Shown one piece after another: positions 11,457 through 23,736 of a stretch of 64,000 nt of DNA. Below the pieces are notes generated by a model. That model was not told the DNA's origin. It made no database searches and was given only the letters and a program-made list of their open reading frames with translations. The number at the start of each line of letters is the position of its first letter. The first letter of the stretch is position 1. Source of the stretch: Laguncularia racemosa (taxonomy: Eukaryota; Streptophyta; Magnoliopsida; Myrtales; Combretaceae); the NCBI GenBank assembly GCA_037954665.1, contig JBBMOL010000022.1, positions 744,001 through 808,000 of the forward strand. Direction: 5' to 3'. The translations under genes were made by a program, and so were the position numbers.

Positions 11457-13380
11457 GGTTGAAACTAAATTTGGAGAGATTTAAAGGTGTGAAATGAAGG
11501 ATTCTACTTTAGCAAATTCAAAATGGCAAAAGTATGGACATGACAAAGATGACGGATCTATATAAGGGTATAGAAAATAAAACGATTGTCACTAAAAGGA
11601 CACAATGAAACATCCTCTAACCCAATCTTGACACGTAGTCCACAATTTAAACCAATAGTACAAATCACACTCATGTATGTCTTCTTGCCTATATCTCGAT
11701 TAATGAGGGGGCGACAGTTGTACAATATTCACGCACCAAAAGATAAATCAAATTAATGCTTTCTCAAAAAGATCCATGACCTCTCAAATTCCATGTCGTC
11801 TAGTTGAGTCTCTCAACAGCACCACTCTTCACATCGAGTTAGTGTAGAAAACTTTTATGGTCATTAATGTGCTTTTAGCCGCAATCATCTTGGAACTGCC
11901 GATTCAATTTTCCTCGGCACATCACCCACTTTTTACTATGTTTAGCACAAGGAGACTTAGCTTGGATCACTTGCTTGCTTAGCCACTTAAAGATGCTTGC
12001 ATCCCCCTCACCAAGAGGTTAAAAGTTGTAATATAAGCTTGTAACTCCTTGAAATTTTTCAACTCATCTCCAAAACTTTGGGCATCCATACATTTGTCGA
12101 CTTTCTTTGCCAACCCGTCACCAAAGAGAGAAGGAGACGGGAGCATTGATATAGCATTTTAAGTATGGAGCCCTCAGGCCCATTTCATACTAATTAGACC
12201 TCTACTCAAGTTCCACTCACCCATATTGATCTGTTCTAGTTCATTCCAACACAGAACAGCCTAAATTCAAGTTTGCATTTCTCAACCTCAAGCTTGAATC
12301 TCTCATGCACATCCTCACAATGAATAAGTATGAGAAAATGCTATAGATAAGGAAAGAGGCTGATTAAAGATATATCTCTCATAATATTCAAAGAAGATAT
12401 CGGGAATTAATACACTTTTCATATGAAAATTATCCATAATTCCTACAAATAGAGGTTGAAAACTAACGAATAAAGGACTTTTAACCCTCTATACTTTCAA
12501 ACACTTATGATCTATCATTCATACTAACTTAGTTATCGGAGTGACCACATTGAAACAATCCTGGGTACCCTCCATAACCTAATCTCTTTCTCTTTTATAA
12601 GTGATTCAACTACCTCCAAAAAAAACCCAGCACAACAACTTTTTTTATTTTATTTTATCCATGCTGTCTCTCTACCAAGATAACCACTTCCAAATTTTCA
12701 TTTACTTTTTAATTTGATGATTGCGATTTAACATACTTAATATAACGGTCAACCGACTTAAAATAAGGTCGCAATATGGTGACTTACACCAATAATGACC
12801 TGTAAACACTTCGAGATAAATCTTGCCCATGATTACTAATCCAAAAAGAAAATGGTAAGGACGTGAACGAACTAGGTCACAGAGTACAGGAGGATTTAGA
12901 ACACCCAACATTCTTAATTATGCACAGAGAGAAAAAGGAACTATAGAAGAAAGAAGTATATGCACATGCACCGGACAAGATAAAAGCTACTGGGCGATGT
13001 TGAAATAATAGAGGCAATAAAGTCAAGTTGGAATAAACGTATCTGGCTGAAAGCACTTTTTTAACATGTGTCTCACACTTAACAAATCCCCATCGTTCTA
13101 ATAATCTTCTATATGGTATACCACATTCACCAATTTTACTCTGAAATTAACGACGTGGGTTATATATGTATATATTCCTCATTGTAGTTTCAACGAAAAT
13201 AATTTAATTAAAAAAAAAAAGAAAAGGGAAAAGTAGGATATGAGTGGCAAATTAAAGGTGGAAGGAGAATAATAAAAAGAAAGTGGAAATTCCATCACCA
13301 ACAAGTAATGGTTTCATCTCCACACGTCTCTTGTATATCACTATATGTAAACCTCTCCCATCATGTCTCTCCCGTACCCC
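11457..13380. other. spacer, no recognisable gene
   Basis: Nothing supported was found on either strand. The right end (about 13320-13518), with CT-rich leader sequence, leads directly into the PHO1 start codon at 13519 and is probably its decayed promoter and 5' UTR. Confidence 0.4.
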
Positions 13381-13518
13381 TCTCTCTTGAGTCTTTAAGC
13401 TCTTGAGCTTCGAGTTCTTTCACTCTTTCATCCTATACATACATATATATATTTCTTTGTTGACGTAAAATAAACATATCAAGAAGGAGAAACATTAGAA
13501 AAATTAAAGAAAAACAAA

Positions 13519-14077
13519 ATGGTGAAGTCCTCTAAGGAGCTTGAAGCTCAACTCATCTCATAATGGAAAGTTTTCTAAAAAGCAAATATTATTTGAATTT
13601 TTTATAAATCATTTGGTTATTATAAATTTATATTACTGTATTAAAAAAAAAAGTTTATTGTTTGCCTGTTTTTTCGATTATTGAATAAAAATAATATAAA
13701 AATAAAGATGACCTCATTTGTAAAACATGATGAGCAATGATGAAAAAAGAGAATCTCTTTAACAAAGAGAACTTGTTCAGCTGTTCTCCGAAGAGGACGA
13801 GGTTAATTCAAAATATTGGTTTTTTCTTTTCTATTTACTTTGAATTATGACCTAAATTCCGATTTGTGATATATTTATATTTCATTGTGGATTAAAATTA
13901 ATTAAAAAAAATTAAGCACTGAACTCGAATTCACTTCAACTTTTATTTTGTAGGATAAATTTTTTGTAAACAATTAAAGATGCAAATTAATCTACTATAT
14001 ATATATATATATATGTGTGTGTGTTTGTTTCACATGAAATACAGGTCAAGGTGTTTTTTGAGAGATTGGATGAGGAT
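13519..14077 (+). pseudogene. PHO1-like pseudogene, first SPX exons only
   Basis: ATG at 13519 begins MVKSSKELEAQLIS, close to the invariant PHO1 start. Codon 15 is then TAA (13561-13563) where the family has Glu before Trp-Lys. At 13763-13801 a second exon remnant reads QRELVQLFSEEDE before a GT. At 14045 (after ACAG) a third reads VKVFFERLDED and then diverges. Order, spacing and phase fit the SPX domain of a PHO1 gene. After this the sequence runs into a hAT element, and no later exon follows. It lies 10.6 kb downstream of the PHO1 3' exons on the same strand, so the two are parts of different tandem copies. Confidence 0.8.
13995..14032. repeat. (TA)n(TG)n microsatellite
   Basis: A run of TA dinucleotides passes into TG dinucleotides, inside an intron remnant of the PHO1 pseudogene. 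Confidence 0.8.
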
Positions 14078-14243
14078 ATTAATCCTTTTGCGAATACATT
14101 TTTTATAATCGTCTCTTTTTTTTATGTAGTGGGTTTTCAACTTTTAACGAACACGCATTACGGATAATAATATTTTCTTAACAAGCGTACAAAATATATA
14201 ACTAAAAAAGAAAAAAAAGCACATGCGTGCATGCATACACACA

Positions 14244-17031
14244 TAGGGATGTAAGTGGGACGGGTTTAGATTAGGTTCAACAATCCCATTACCCATCCCA
14301 TTATTTTATAGGGATTCCCAAACCCTATAAGATTTTTTCATGAAATACTTACTACTCATCCCAAACCCTACAGGGTTCTAATAAGTAACCCAAAACCCAT
14401 CCCAAAGTCGTTAGAATTTTTTTTTAAATAATTTTATTATTAGTTTAAAATCTCTACTTATTCATTATGATTATTTTTATAAAATATAGCTTATGTTCTT
14501 GAAAATAAATAATATTTGCACTTTCAATATATTTAATCATATATATATTAATATTATTTGAAAATCTACATGTTAATAAATAAAGTTACCGACATAAAAA
14601 AAATTAATTATAATAAAATAAAATTACTGGACCAATCATATAACTTAATAAACAACACAAAAAATAATAATATATAGTTAACAAGTCTTAATAGAAATAA
14701 AAAAATTCTAAACAAATATAACAAAGGCATTAATCTTATATTTTTGGAAATTCTTACTTAACAATTAACTCACATAATCTACAAATCTCATCTTCTTCAA
14801 CATCTATCTTTGAACCTATCGAAAAGGGGAAAAAAACCCATAAAACACATTAGAGATTAGGTAAATAATAGTTATTCCATGTATAAAAGAACTCATTATT
14901 GTATAATTAAAATTTTTACCTCTCATCTCATTTGATAACCAACTTTGACTGCACATCAATGCTTCTATTGTATCAGGATTTAGTCTGCTTTTATGTGAGC
15001 TAATTACTCGTCCACTAGTACTAAATACAGACTCAGAAACAATCGTAGACATAGGAATAGCCAACATATATTTAGCTAGTTCTTGTAATGTAGAATATTT
15101 AATTCCATTTAATTTCCACCAGCTAAGAATATCAAAATCATCAGTCCAAGGTAACCTAGCTTCTTCTAAATAGTGATCCAATTCTGACTTGACTTGACTA
15201 TTAGTATTAATAGTACTCAAGAATTGCACCAACCTTGATCTTTTTGAAGAATCGAAAGGAACAGTTTATGTAGTTGCTGAAGTGTTCACAAAAGAACTAC
15301 TACTACTATTCAAACCTTTAGAAAGTCGAGATCTATCCCTTAATTGATATTCCAAATTAACTCGACAAATGTTTCTAACATTTTGAATCTCTACAGATGC
15401 ATTTACTCCATAAATAGAAGGAAACACAAAATCAACGACCTTCATCTTAAAACATGGATCCAAAACAGTACAAACAGCCATAATGATGTGTACATCACCC
15501 TAATATTTTTCAAACTTATCCAATATTTTCCTTACCACCATTCTAGTATTCACATCTAAAGAGCCTTTCCATTCAACCAATGATTCTCTAATCTCAAAAA
15601 CCTTTTCAAAATAATAATTTGCAGTTGGATATTGGGTACCAAAAAAAAAAAAAAATTGGTTACATCATAAAAGATCGCCAACTTCTTGCAAATTGCTTCT
15701 GCTACCTCCCAATCATCATCGGTGGAAAGACATTTATAATGTCTATCCATAAATTGAACTCTATAAAAAACTTATTTGTATCCAATGACTATCATCAACA
15801 TGTCATATGTACAGTTCCACCGAGTTTTGCAATCTAAGGCAAGCTTTCTATCATATGGAATATTCAATTGCATACATGCTTCTCTAAATTTCTCGACTCT
15901 TGATGGTGTTGCTGACCAAAATGCAACACTATCACGAACCTTCTCAATCACACTTTCTATCACGGCCATACCCTCCTTCACAATTAAGTTTAAAATATGC
16001 GCACAACAAAGCATATGTAGGACCTTTCCCCAAAGAATTAACTCATCTCTTCTTAGTTTCATGGTTAAAGTTGTAATCATTACATCATTCATAGAACATT
16101 TATCTATAGTAATTGTAGATAATTTTTTATCTAGTCCCCATCTCATCAACGAGTTAAACAAATAATCAGCAAGCACCTCATTTGTGTGTGATGTTGGAAC
16201 ATACAAAAAACTACATGAAAATATAAAAAAGCTCAATATAATATAATTTTCCATTATTTATTATGAAAAGACAATATAAGTAAAGAATCTTACTTCATGA
16301 GTCGATTTTGAAGCCTCTAATTATGATCAATGAAGTGTGTGGTGATAGTCATGTACCCCTTTTTCTGATTTGATGTCTATAAATCCGTTGTTACTGCAAC
16401 TTGAATTTAGTGCTTTTAACAACACTCTCAATTTTTCCTTCTCCCCATTATAAATGTTCATGATTTCCTTTTTCATGGTGTTCTAACTAACATGATTAAA
16501 AAGTGGTTGCATACTTTCAAAAAAATCCCTAAAATACTCATGCTCAACTATTAAAATGGGGTATTCATGAAAAATTATTGCCTTTGCAAGTCTTTGCCTA
16601 CAAATATCTTGATTGAAATTCTAATTTCCTATGTTCAAACAATTCACATTCTCATTTTATCGTTTCTCAATGGATAGTAGACATTGCCTTATGTCTTTCT
16701 ACTTCTTCCTTTGTGTACACTTCTCCAAATGATTACACGGGTGTTTAGTTCCTTGTTTACTACCTACTTTTAGTGTTTTGGAACAATGATTGCAAATAGC
16801 AACATCCTTCCCATTAACCGTTTTTCTCACCATATCATTCCATACAAGAGAAATCAACTTACGTTTATTGGGATTATCACATTGATCGGCATTGCTTCCT
16901 ACTTGAGAACTTGTTGTGTTTATGGGATTTGTTGTCGGTGCTTCTATTTTAAATCCAAGTAATGGTAATAGACCTTCCTCTTCCTCAACATCAATGGGAT
17001 GTGCATCAATGGGCATATCAAATTCGTCCAT
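14244..17031 (-). mobile_element. decayed hAT DNA transposon
   Basis: The left end at about 14244 (TAGGGATGTAAGTGGGACGG) is a typical plant hAT terminal repeat, followed by CCCATTACCC/CCCATCCC subterminal motifs. The transposase lies inside on the minus strand. The matching right inverted repeat was not found up to 17400, so that end is lost, too diverged, or farther away, and the true right boundary is unknown. Confidence 0.75.
14816..17031 (-). pseudogene. hAT transposase pseudogene (BED finger, RNase H-like core, hATC)
   Basis: From 17031 downward the minus strand encodes an acidic N-terminus and a BED zinc finger with CNHC and the later H..C pair (ICNHCSKTLKVG, KHPCNHLEKC). The catalytic core follows at 15772-16254 (LSTITIDKCSMNDVMI, LHMLCCAHILNLIVKEG, CKTRWNCTYDML). 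Then come a YDVTNFF segment (15556-15750) and the C-terminal dimerisation domain at 14816-15232 (YLEEARLP, DILSWWKLN, STIVSESVFSTSGRV). Stops and frameshifts separate these blocks, and the middle is poorly preserved. hAT transposases cut and paste their own element with 8-bp target duplications; this copy cannot make a full protein. Confidence 0.9.
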
Positions 17032-17630
17032 TTTTGTATTATATAAAAGGAAACAAAAACGAAATTCGTCAACTTATCTTTAAAGATGATTGAGATAATA
17101 AATTTAACAAGTACGATGCTTCTAAATTTACCAAGTGGTTAAATGGTATGATACAAAATAGAAGATAGCAAATACCTTTTAGCAAATGTAGATTTGTAGA
17201 AATAATTACTAAATTGATTTGGAAGAAGACTAAGGAAGGCTTATGTACCAAAATATCTAAATCTTCTTTCCAAAATAAGTATTTATATTCCCTGCTTAGG
17301 CAGCTCAAACATCAACCTCATCCTAATTTGTTTCGTGAAAGTGTTTTGGGCTAAACATAGTTAGGAGATCATTAGCCCAACAAGTAGACCTCATAGATTC
17401 ATGTATAGAAAGGATGGAGCTGTCAGACGATCTTTCCAGCCACAGTTAGGTGAAAGTGCTCAAGGGTTTCAGTGCTAATGATATTTTGTAGACTGCCAGG
17501 TGGAGCTGCTGCAGTAAGGTTATTCTAATGTACAGAAACTTTCACACAGTTCTATTAATTGGGCTTAACTAGTGTACAGGCTATCACCCGAACTCAATAG
17601 TTTATCAATTTGGAAATATCCAATACATAG

Positions 17631-18113
17631 TTTATAGAAGGAATCACGTTCGAATATCAAGACCCGAGCATGTTAGTGGCTGATAAAGTTACCAAGTTGG
17701 CAAAGGTCAAAGTCCTATGGGAAGCCTGAATTAAGAGTCCTAATGTAGACCTCGGAGAACTAGATAGTGAAGTAAGCAAACACCGAGCTACCAGAGATTT
17801 TGTTATCAACCAGTTGTACAAGACAGGAGAGAGGATGTACCGTGCTCCAGATGTCACTCAACTTGTGCCGATTAACCCAAGCCTAGAAATAAAAACTTAA
17901 ATGGAACAAGTGAGGGCTCGAATGAAGATCCATTTTGAGACCACGAACAGTAAGAAAGACGTGTGGAAGAGTAGATTCAAGGAATCTAATCAGAAGAACA
18001 AAGCATTAGAGGCTTAGTTGGAAAAGACTCGAGCAATGGTTAGAGCACTAGAAGCCGTCGTCAATGGGGAGTCAACACCTACGTAGCCAAAGAAGAAGAA
18101 GCTTAGAAATTAG
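17631..18113 (+). pseudogene. decayed coiled-coil ORF of unknown family, probably transposon-borne
   Basis: One plus frame reads as a continuous protein of about 160 residues except for four internal stops, each one C-to-T or G-to-A change from a sense codon (TGA after LWEA, TAA before MEQVRARM, TAG before LEKTRA, TAG before PKKKK). Readable parts include VDLGELDSEVSKHRATRDF, LYKTGERMYRAP and a charged helical tail ending PKKKKLRN. The end looks like a nuclear localisation signal followed by the natural stop. I do not recognise the family. It may belong to the Tat-like element that follows, but this is not shown. Confidence 0.4.
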
Positions 18114-20149
18114 GAAGTTATATTATAGCATTCTTTTCTTATGTTTTCAATAAAAGCACTGAACCCCAAGTTTACAATATTAATAAAATTTCAGTATTAT
18201 TATATCATTAATTAAATGTTGGTTCTTTTGCATCCGCGTGAGCATCTTGTTTACATATTTACTAAAAAATAATAACAATAAAGAATATAACAAAGCCAAG
18301 AAAATTGAAGAGTTGCTAACAATAAGAAATCATTTCAAGGTCCTAAAAGTTGCTTTTGAATGGTTAACTTAACCCAAGGCTCACAGTTACTTACTCTAAA
18401 CATAAAGCTAAAGACCTTTATAACATGTTCTCAATTTGAAAGACCTCATTCACTTCAAAATATGTTGATTTAGCCTCAAAACACAAAACCTTCAAACTCT
18501 CTCAAATCCTAAGGGTTACACTTGAACTTTCTCTCTATTAGGAGTTATATAAAATAGACACAGAGATAATTAATTTTAGGGCACATTTTTGAAGTGACTA
18601 TAGTCAATTACTAATGAAGGCATAAAGAAGACTATCCTAATTAGCTAAGTCTTGGGTAACTAAATTCCCAAGAGAGTCAAGTTAAGACTAAATCACTTGA
18701 CAGGGGTACATAACTCCCAAAGACATCATGAGATGTGGTGAATATAGGCAAATCTAGTAAAATGAAAGGATATCTCATTTGTTCAAGTGGTTTAAGATGA
18801 CAAGAGGCAAACCACATCCCAAACATTAACCCTTAAACACTTGAGAGTTAAGTGTTATTAATGTGAGGTTTTTTACTCATTTCTTAAAAGAGGTATATCT
18901 CGAACTTGATTCGTTAATCAAAATAATGTTAGATATTCATTTTTGCTATCCTAAACACAATAATCCTTTGCTAACCCCATTTGAGCTTATATAAAAAGAA
19001 TTTCAAATTTTAACCATGTTGAGAACTACCCTACAATGGGATTATTAAGAAGATAAGGACATCAATCAAGAAAAAATAAATTAACTAAATAGTGCTTACC
19101 CTAGTTACAACAATTTAAGGGTAATTTTTGCCATGGATAATTTATTTCTTTTGATGAAGAAAAGTCTATATTTTGAAAAAACACACATGACCCATAAGAG
19201 ATTATCACTATTGAGCTCAAAAGAAAAGGAAAAAAGATGGAAAAAGAAAATAAAAGAAATGAGAAAGCCCAAGAATGTAGTTAAACCTATACACAATAAA
19301 AAAGCCCAACAATACTTGAAAATACCCGGGGCCAAATACAAGAACTCAAACATTACATTCAAAGATATACCACCCTTCTTTGAAGACTTCTCTAAATCAT
19401 TGAAAATAATTTATCTTAAGCAAAAATTACTAAGGCAAATACTATTCTAGTTTTCTTGACTTGTAAACCTAAGTTGAAATGATGATTCTTTCAAAAATAA
19501 GACCTCAACATTGGTACTTTTTTTGAAACCAAAGCCTATTGCATTATAAGTCTCAAAAAGGCCTAACAAATTGATCAAAGCGTATTACCTACAAGAGAGA
19601 TCATAATTTTTGGAATAAAATTCAAGAGTGACATCTAAACTGAGAGATTGTAAGGAAGTCCTCTTATATTAAACCAATTGAGAATGAGATATCTATTTCC
19701 AAATAGAATGAGGGAATTTAAAGTCATTCCCCATTAGCGTTGTTTAGCCCAAATTTTAAATATTGATGCCCCCCAAGAAGAAGATATGAATCTTAATTGC
19801 AAGAAACCCCTTGAGAGGTGATTGATCAAGCCAAGACACTACTTTTTCAAGATTAAACCAAACCCTCCAAGTAAAATGAGGCAAAAGAGTAAGTGATTAT
19901 AGAATAATAGGGTGGGCTTGCCCTTTATTTGTATTTTTAGGAGCCCTTGTCAAACCCTTTACTTGTTAGCAATGCTTAAAATAAAATAAAATATTTCTTT
20001 TAGAGAAGAAAGAGGAAAATTTTCAAAGTTTGCTAGAAAACACTTTGTCACCTTATCCTTAAGTTTAGAAGAGCAACTGTCTTGAATATTTTTATAAAAG
20101 TTTTAGTTATCATTTGTTCAAAAGTTTTAAGTCATCCTAAACTCTTGAC
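18114..20149 (+). mobile_element. 3' non-coding region of a Tat-lineage gypsy element, copy 1 (upstream part)
   Basis: No coding sequence is visible. The block 18720-18960 matches, in reverse complement, 34500-34715: shared pieces include CTCAAGTGTTTAAGGGTTA, then TTGGGAT..GTTTG and CATCTTAAAC. That places both in the same element family in opposite orientation. Here it lies about 2.4 kb before the LTR that starts at 21328. The left limit of the element is not known. Confidence 0.5.
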
Positions 20150-21085
20150 TGCTATTGGAAAAATAAGATTCTCACTTAGGAATTCATTATTAGTTAGTTA
20201 GCCCACAATGAAGCACTTTCCTAAATATTCTCTCTTAGGGTTACAAGTCCAAAGAGACGCTTCCTACTATCAATTAGTTAGCCCACAATAGAGGCACTTT
20301 TCTAAATATCCTCCTGTTACAATTGCTAATCTGATGGGACACTTCCTATCGTCGATTAGTTAGTTTATAAGAGCACTTTTCTAAATAATTTCCTTTTTTA
20401 AGGTTGCTAGTCTAGTGAAACACTTCTTATCATTGATTAGTTAACTCATAAGAGCACTTTTCTAGATAATTTCCTTTTTTAATGTTGCTAGTCTGGTGGG
20501 ACGCTTCCTATCATCTATTAGTCAGCTCATAAGAGCACCTTTTTGGATAATTTCCTTTTTTAAGATTACTAGTCTGATGGGACGCTTCCTATCATCGATT
20601 AGTTAGCTCATAAAAGCACTTTTCTAAATAATCTCTTTTTTAAGGTCGCTCATTTAGTGAAACACTTCCTATCATTGATTAGTCAACTCGTAAGAGCGCT
20701 TTTCTAGAAAATTTCTTTTTTAAGGTTACTAGTCTTATAAGACGCCTCTTATTATCAGTTAGTTAGCTCATAAGAGCGTTTTCCTAAACAATCTCTTCTT
20801 TAAGGTTGCTAATCTTGTAAGATGCTTTCTAGTATCGGTTAGTTAACCTATAAGAGCGCTTTCCTAAACAATCTCTTTTCTAAAGTTATTAGTCTTGTAA
20901 GACGTTTCCTATTATCAGTTAATTAGCTCATAAAGACACATTCCTAAACAATCTCTGTTTAAGGTTGTTAGTCTAATGAGACGCTTCCTATCATCGATTA
21001 GTCAGCTCATAAGAGCACTTTTCTAAATGATCTCTCCTTTTAGGTTGTTAATCTGGTAAGATATTTCTTGTTTAAGACCACTCCC
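20150..21085 (+). repeat. tandem array, period about 80 bp, eleven copies
   Basis: The anchor AAGAGCACTTTTCTAAAT recurs near 20211, 20292, 20371, 20452, 20533, 20614, 20694, 20774, 20854, 20934 and 21013, giving spacings of 79-81 bp. Each unit also holds GTTGCTAGTCT..TGGGACGCTTCC and ATCATCGATTAGTTAGCTCA. Copies differ by scattered substitutions. It lies directly upstream of an LTR, as expected for the variable 3' UTR repeats of Tat-type gypsy elements. Confidence 0.9.
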
Positions 21086-21327
21086 CAAGAAGTATTAATC
21101 ATCATAAAGTAACTATCTTCTTTTGCAACATGAGATTGTTAGCTCATGGAGCGTTTTCCTTACTTAAACTTTTTGTCAAACAACTCCTTAATAGAGCCAG
21201 GTTTGGATAGCCAACTGGTTACAGCACTATCTACCTTTTTATTAAGCAAAAATAATGTCTTTATTATCTTTGTAGTTAAGTTTTTCAAACTTTACTATAA
21301 AGAAACTTAACTATAAAAACAAATAAC

Positions 21328-23071
21328 TGTAAACACCCCATTTTTGTCCCCTAATTATTATTAATATTTTTTTTTTCAAATATGGAGGAAAATAATGATA
21401 AAAATAAAATAAATAAGAATAGTACACAAATAATAGAAAATAAAGGTAAAAACAACAATAAAAGATATTTAGGGATTTTTATTAATTTTAGAATTTCAAA
21501 ATAATATAAAATAAATAAATATTGCTGAGCTTATATGCAATTTACGTGAAAAATAAAATTGAGGATTGAACTAGCTCAACTGGCTTGTGTGTGCACCCGG
21601 GCACGTGTATGGAGGCTTGAGGTCGTGGGTTTGAGTCTCATAGGAGGCACTTTGTGCCGTTTTGTTTTATTTTTTTCGTTCGAGCTGCCACGTGGCAGCA
21701 ACTGATTGGACGATGCTAGGGCATGCACCTGGCGCATGCTCGTCTTCAACCTTTGGCCGAGAAGAATGGGCGACGAGGAGAACGGAATCCAACGGTTTCA
21801 AATCAAATTTTTAATGCAAATCCAGCAAATCTTTAGCCAAGAGAGTAAATATCATCAAACTAGTACAAATCTTAACAAAAAACAAAGGATTAACCCAAAT
21901 CTAAAAAAAAAAAAAAAAAGATGGGTCTCAACGGTGAGGAAGATCCGAGCTTATTAAGCTCGGTTTTGGGAGTTTATAAATAAGACTCAACCTTGCAAAT
22001 GAAAGGGAAGGAATCGGAAGAGAAAAAAAAGTGGAAGAAACACGAAAAAAAACCTCGTTGGAGCTCTCTCTCTCTCTCTCAAAAACCTTGTCGTAGTTGC
22101 TCGAATCGCCGCCTAGAGTGGTTTTCAACGAAAACCAACACTACCATTGGATTCCTCACCCTTAAAAGCTTTAGAACCCCCTATTAATCAACGCTAATCG
22201 ACGTCGGAATGCCGCCATCGAAGACCTCCAATCGCCATGCGTACCCGACTCAACCTACGACCTGCATCCAAGTTAACCAAATTTCTTTATTTTTATTCAT
22301 TTATTTATTTATTATTATTAGTTTTTTTTTATATATGTGTATGAAAAAAATTTCTTAAAATAAAAAAAATTTATAATTATTTCACCACTTAAAAAATTTC
22401 TTTTCATAAAATTACATAATAATAATTGACGTTTTCAAAATTATGAGTCTTATTTTAAAAAAAAATAAATAAAAGTTAAGTCTAGAAATTTAAAAAAATA
22501 ATAATTAAATGATAATAAACGTAAACCCGACTGTTTTCATAATTAAAATTAACTAATCCACTAAAATTTTATAAAAAGCAAACTACGACCTGTTTAATCT
22601 CGAATAACGAGTACGTAAACACCCTTATAGAACAACTCTAAAAAGAATAAAAAAATATATTTTTAAATCATTATTAATATAATAGTTGTATCATTCTTTC
22701 TAGTATTTTCTTTTTATGCTAAAAAAAAAAGATATCTTAACATAATTCGGATTTTAGAAGGATAAGGTGATAACTTTACAGTTTTAATATGATAACCCTC
22801 GAGTTGAGAATCTCTGGTTTTTCTTTCTTCTTTTTCTTTTCTAAAAATAAAAAAAAAAAAAGAAGATTCTGTCAACTAATTGTTTATATTAGAATTAATC
22901 CGCTCAATTAATTCTAATTCCATAATTTTTTCCCAACTTTAATTGGGTGGCGACTCTACATAAATGATAAAATTCCTAATTCAAGTCGAGGATTTATATT
23001 GGATGAACATAGAATCTAATATGAATCGAATTATAAAGGTAATATAAAGTTTTAAATTAGACTCGACACCA
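21328..23071 (+). mobile_element. LTR of a Tat-lineage gypsy element, copy 1
   Basis: It begins TGTAAACACCCC at 21328 and ends GACTCGACACCA at 23071. The ends are supported by the second copy (30383-32511, minus), which matches at both ends and then diverges just outside the terminal CA. A GGTGGCGACTC motif lies near 22948, a sequence seen at the LTR 3' end or primer site of Tat elements. Near 21965 a TTTATAAATAAG box followed by a purine-rich leader could be the LTR promoter. The 5-bp target duplication could not be checked. Confidence 0.65.
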
Positions 23072-23389
23072 AGGTTACTAAAGATTTGTCATCAAATCTA
23101 CTTGGTTTTCTTGCTGCTTTATTTCTTCTTCTTCTTCAAGAACATAAGGAGATAATCTAACACATTAAAAGTTGCAAAAATGCTACAACCTCTTAGTAAT
23201 TCTAACTTAAAAGCATTATTATTGATCTTCTTTATGATTTTGAATAGCCCATCTACTCTATGAGCAAGCTTCTAAAACCTCTAACATGGAAATCTCTCTT
23301 TTCCTAAGTGAATCCATATAAAGTCACTTGAATGAAAACTCCTACTTTTCCTACCCTTGTTATCATAATTGTTTTCTTAAGCTAGTTAG
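23072..23389. other. short spacer of degenerate repeat DNA
   Basis: Sequence between the LTR end and the gypsy integrase scrap. The part from about 23300 probably belongs to the integrase C-terminal half on the minus strand; the rest has no recognisable content. Confidence 0.4.
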
Positions 23390-23735
23390 AGACCTTTTGA
23401 TGGATCTTTTGAATCCGTTTTAGCTTATCAACCCCTTAAGACTCTCATCCTTTGCAACTAGAAGAGGGAGTAAATCCAAAGATATAGTAGGATTGTATCC
23501 AAATACAACTCTAGATGGAGGCTTACTTGTGAAACTATGTATTGATTTGTTAAAAGCAAATTCAACAATTGGTAAACACAAGTCTCAATCAATAAGATTC
23601 TTACCCATAGTAACTCTAAGCAAGGCACCCAAAGTACAAATAGCAACTTTGGTTTGTTCGTCAATTTGTAGATGACCAAAGTGCTAAACATAAGCTTAGT
23701 CCCTAGCCACTTGCACAATGTCCTCCAAAAGAAAC
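23390..23735 (-). pseudogene. Ty3/gypsy integrase scrap
   Basis: On the minus strand from 23735: FWRTLCKWLGTKLMFST, then after a frameshift TKVAICTLGALLR, then LCLPIVEFAFNKSIHS and FGYNPTISLDLLPL. This is the end of a chromovirus integrase core. The upstream part stops exactly where a copia-type LTR begins at 23737, so the scrap was cut by that insertion or by a later deletion. Confidence 0.8.
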
Positions 23736-23736
23736 T

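Noticed and set aside
19105..19450. Overlapping ORFs on both strands near 19.1-19.4 kb
   Set aside because: Lysine- or phenylalanine-rich AT-driven frames in the non-coding 3' region of a Tat element; no domain.
20150..21085. CRISPR-like array
   Set aside because: Units are contiguous tandem repeats without unique spacers and the sequence is plant nuclear DNA.
23072..23389. Primer site and internal region of a Tat element following the LTR at 21328-23071
   Set aside because: Both Tat copies diverge immediately after CGACACCA, so this is the element's outer end rather than its 5' leader; the GCGACTC motif near 22948 lies inside the LTR.
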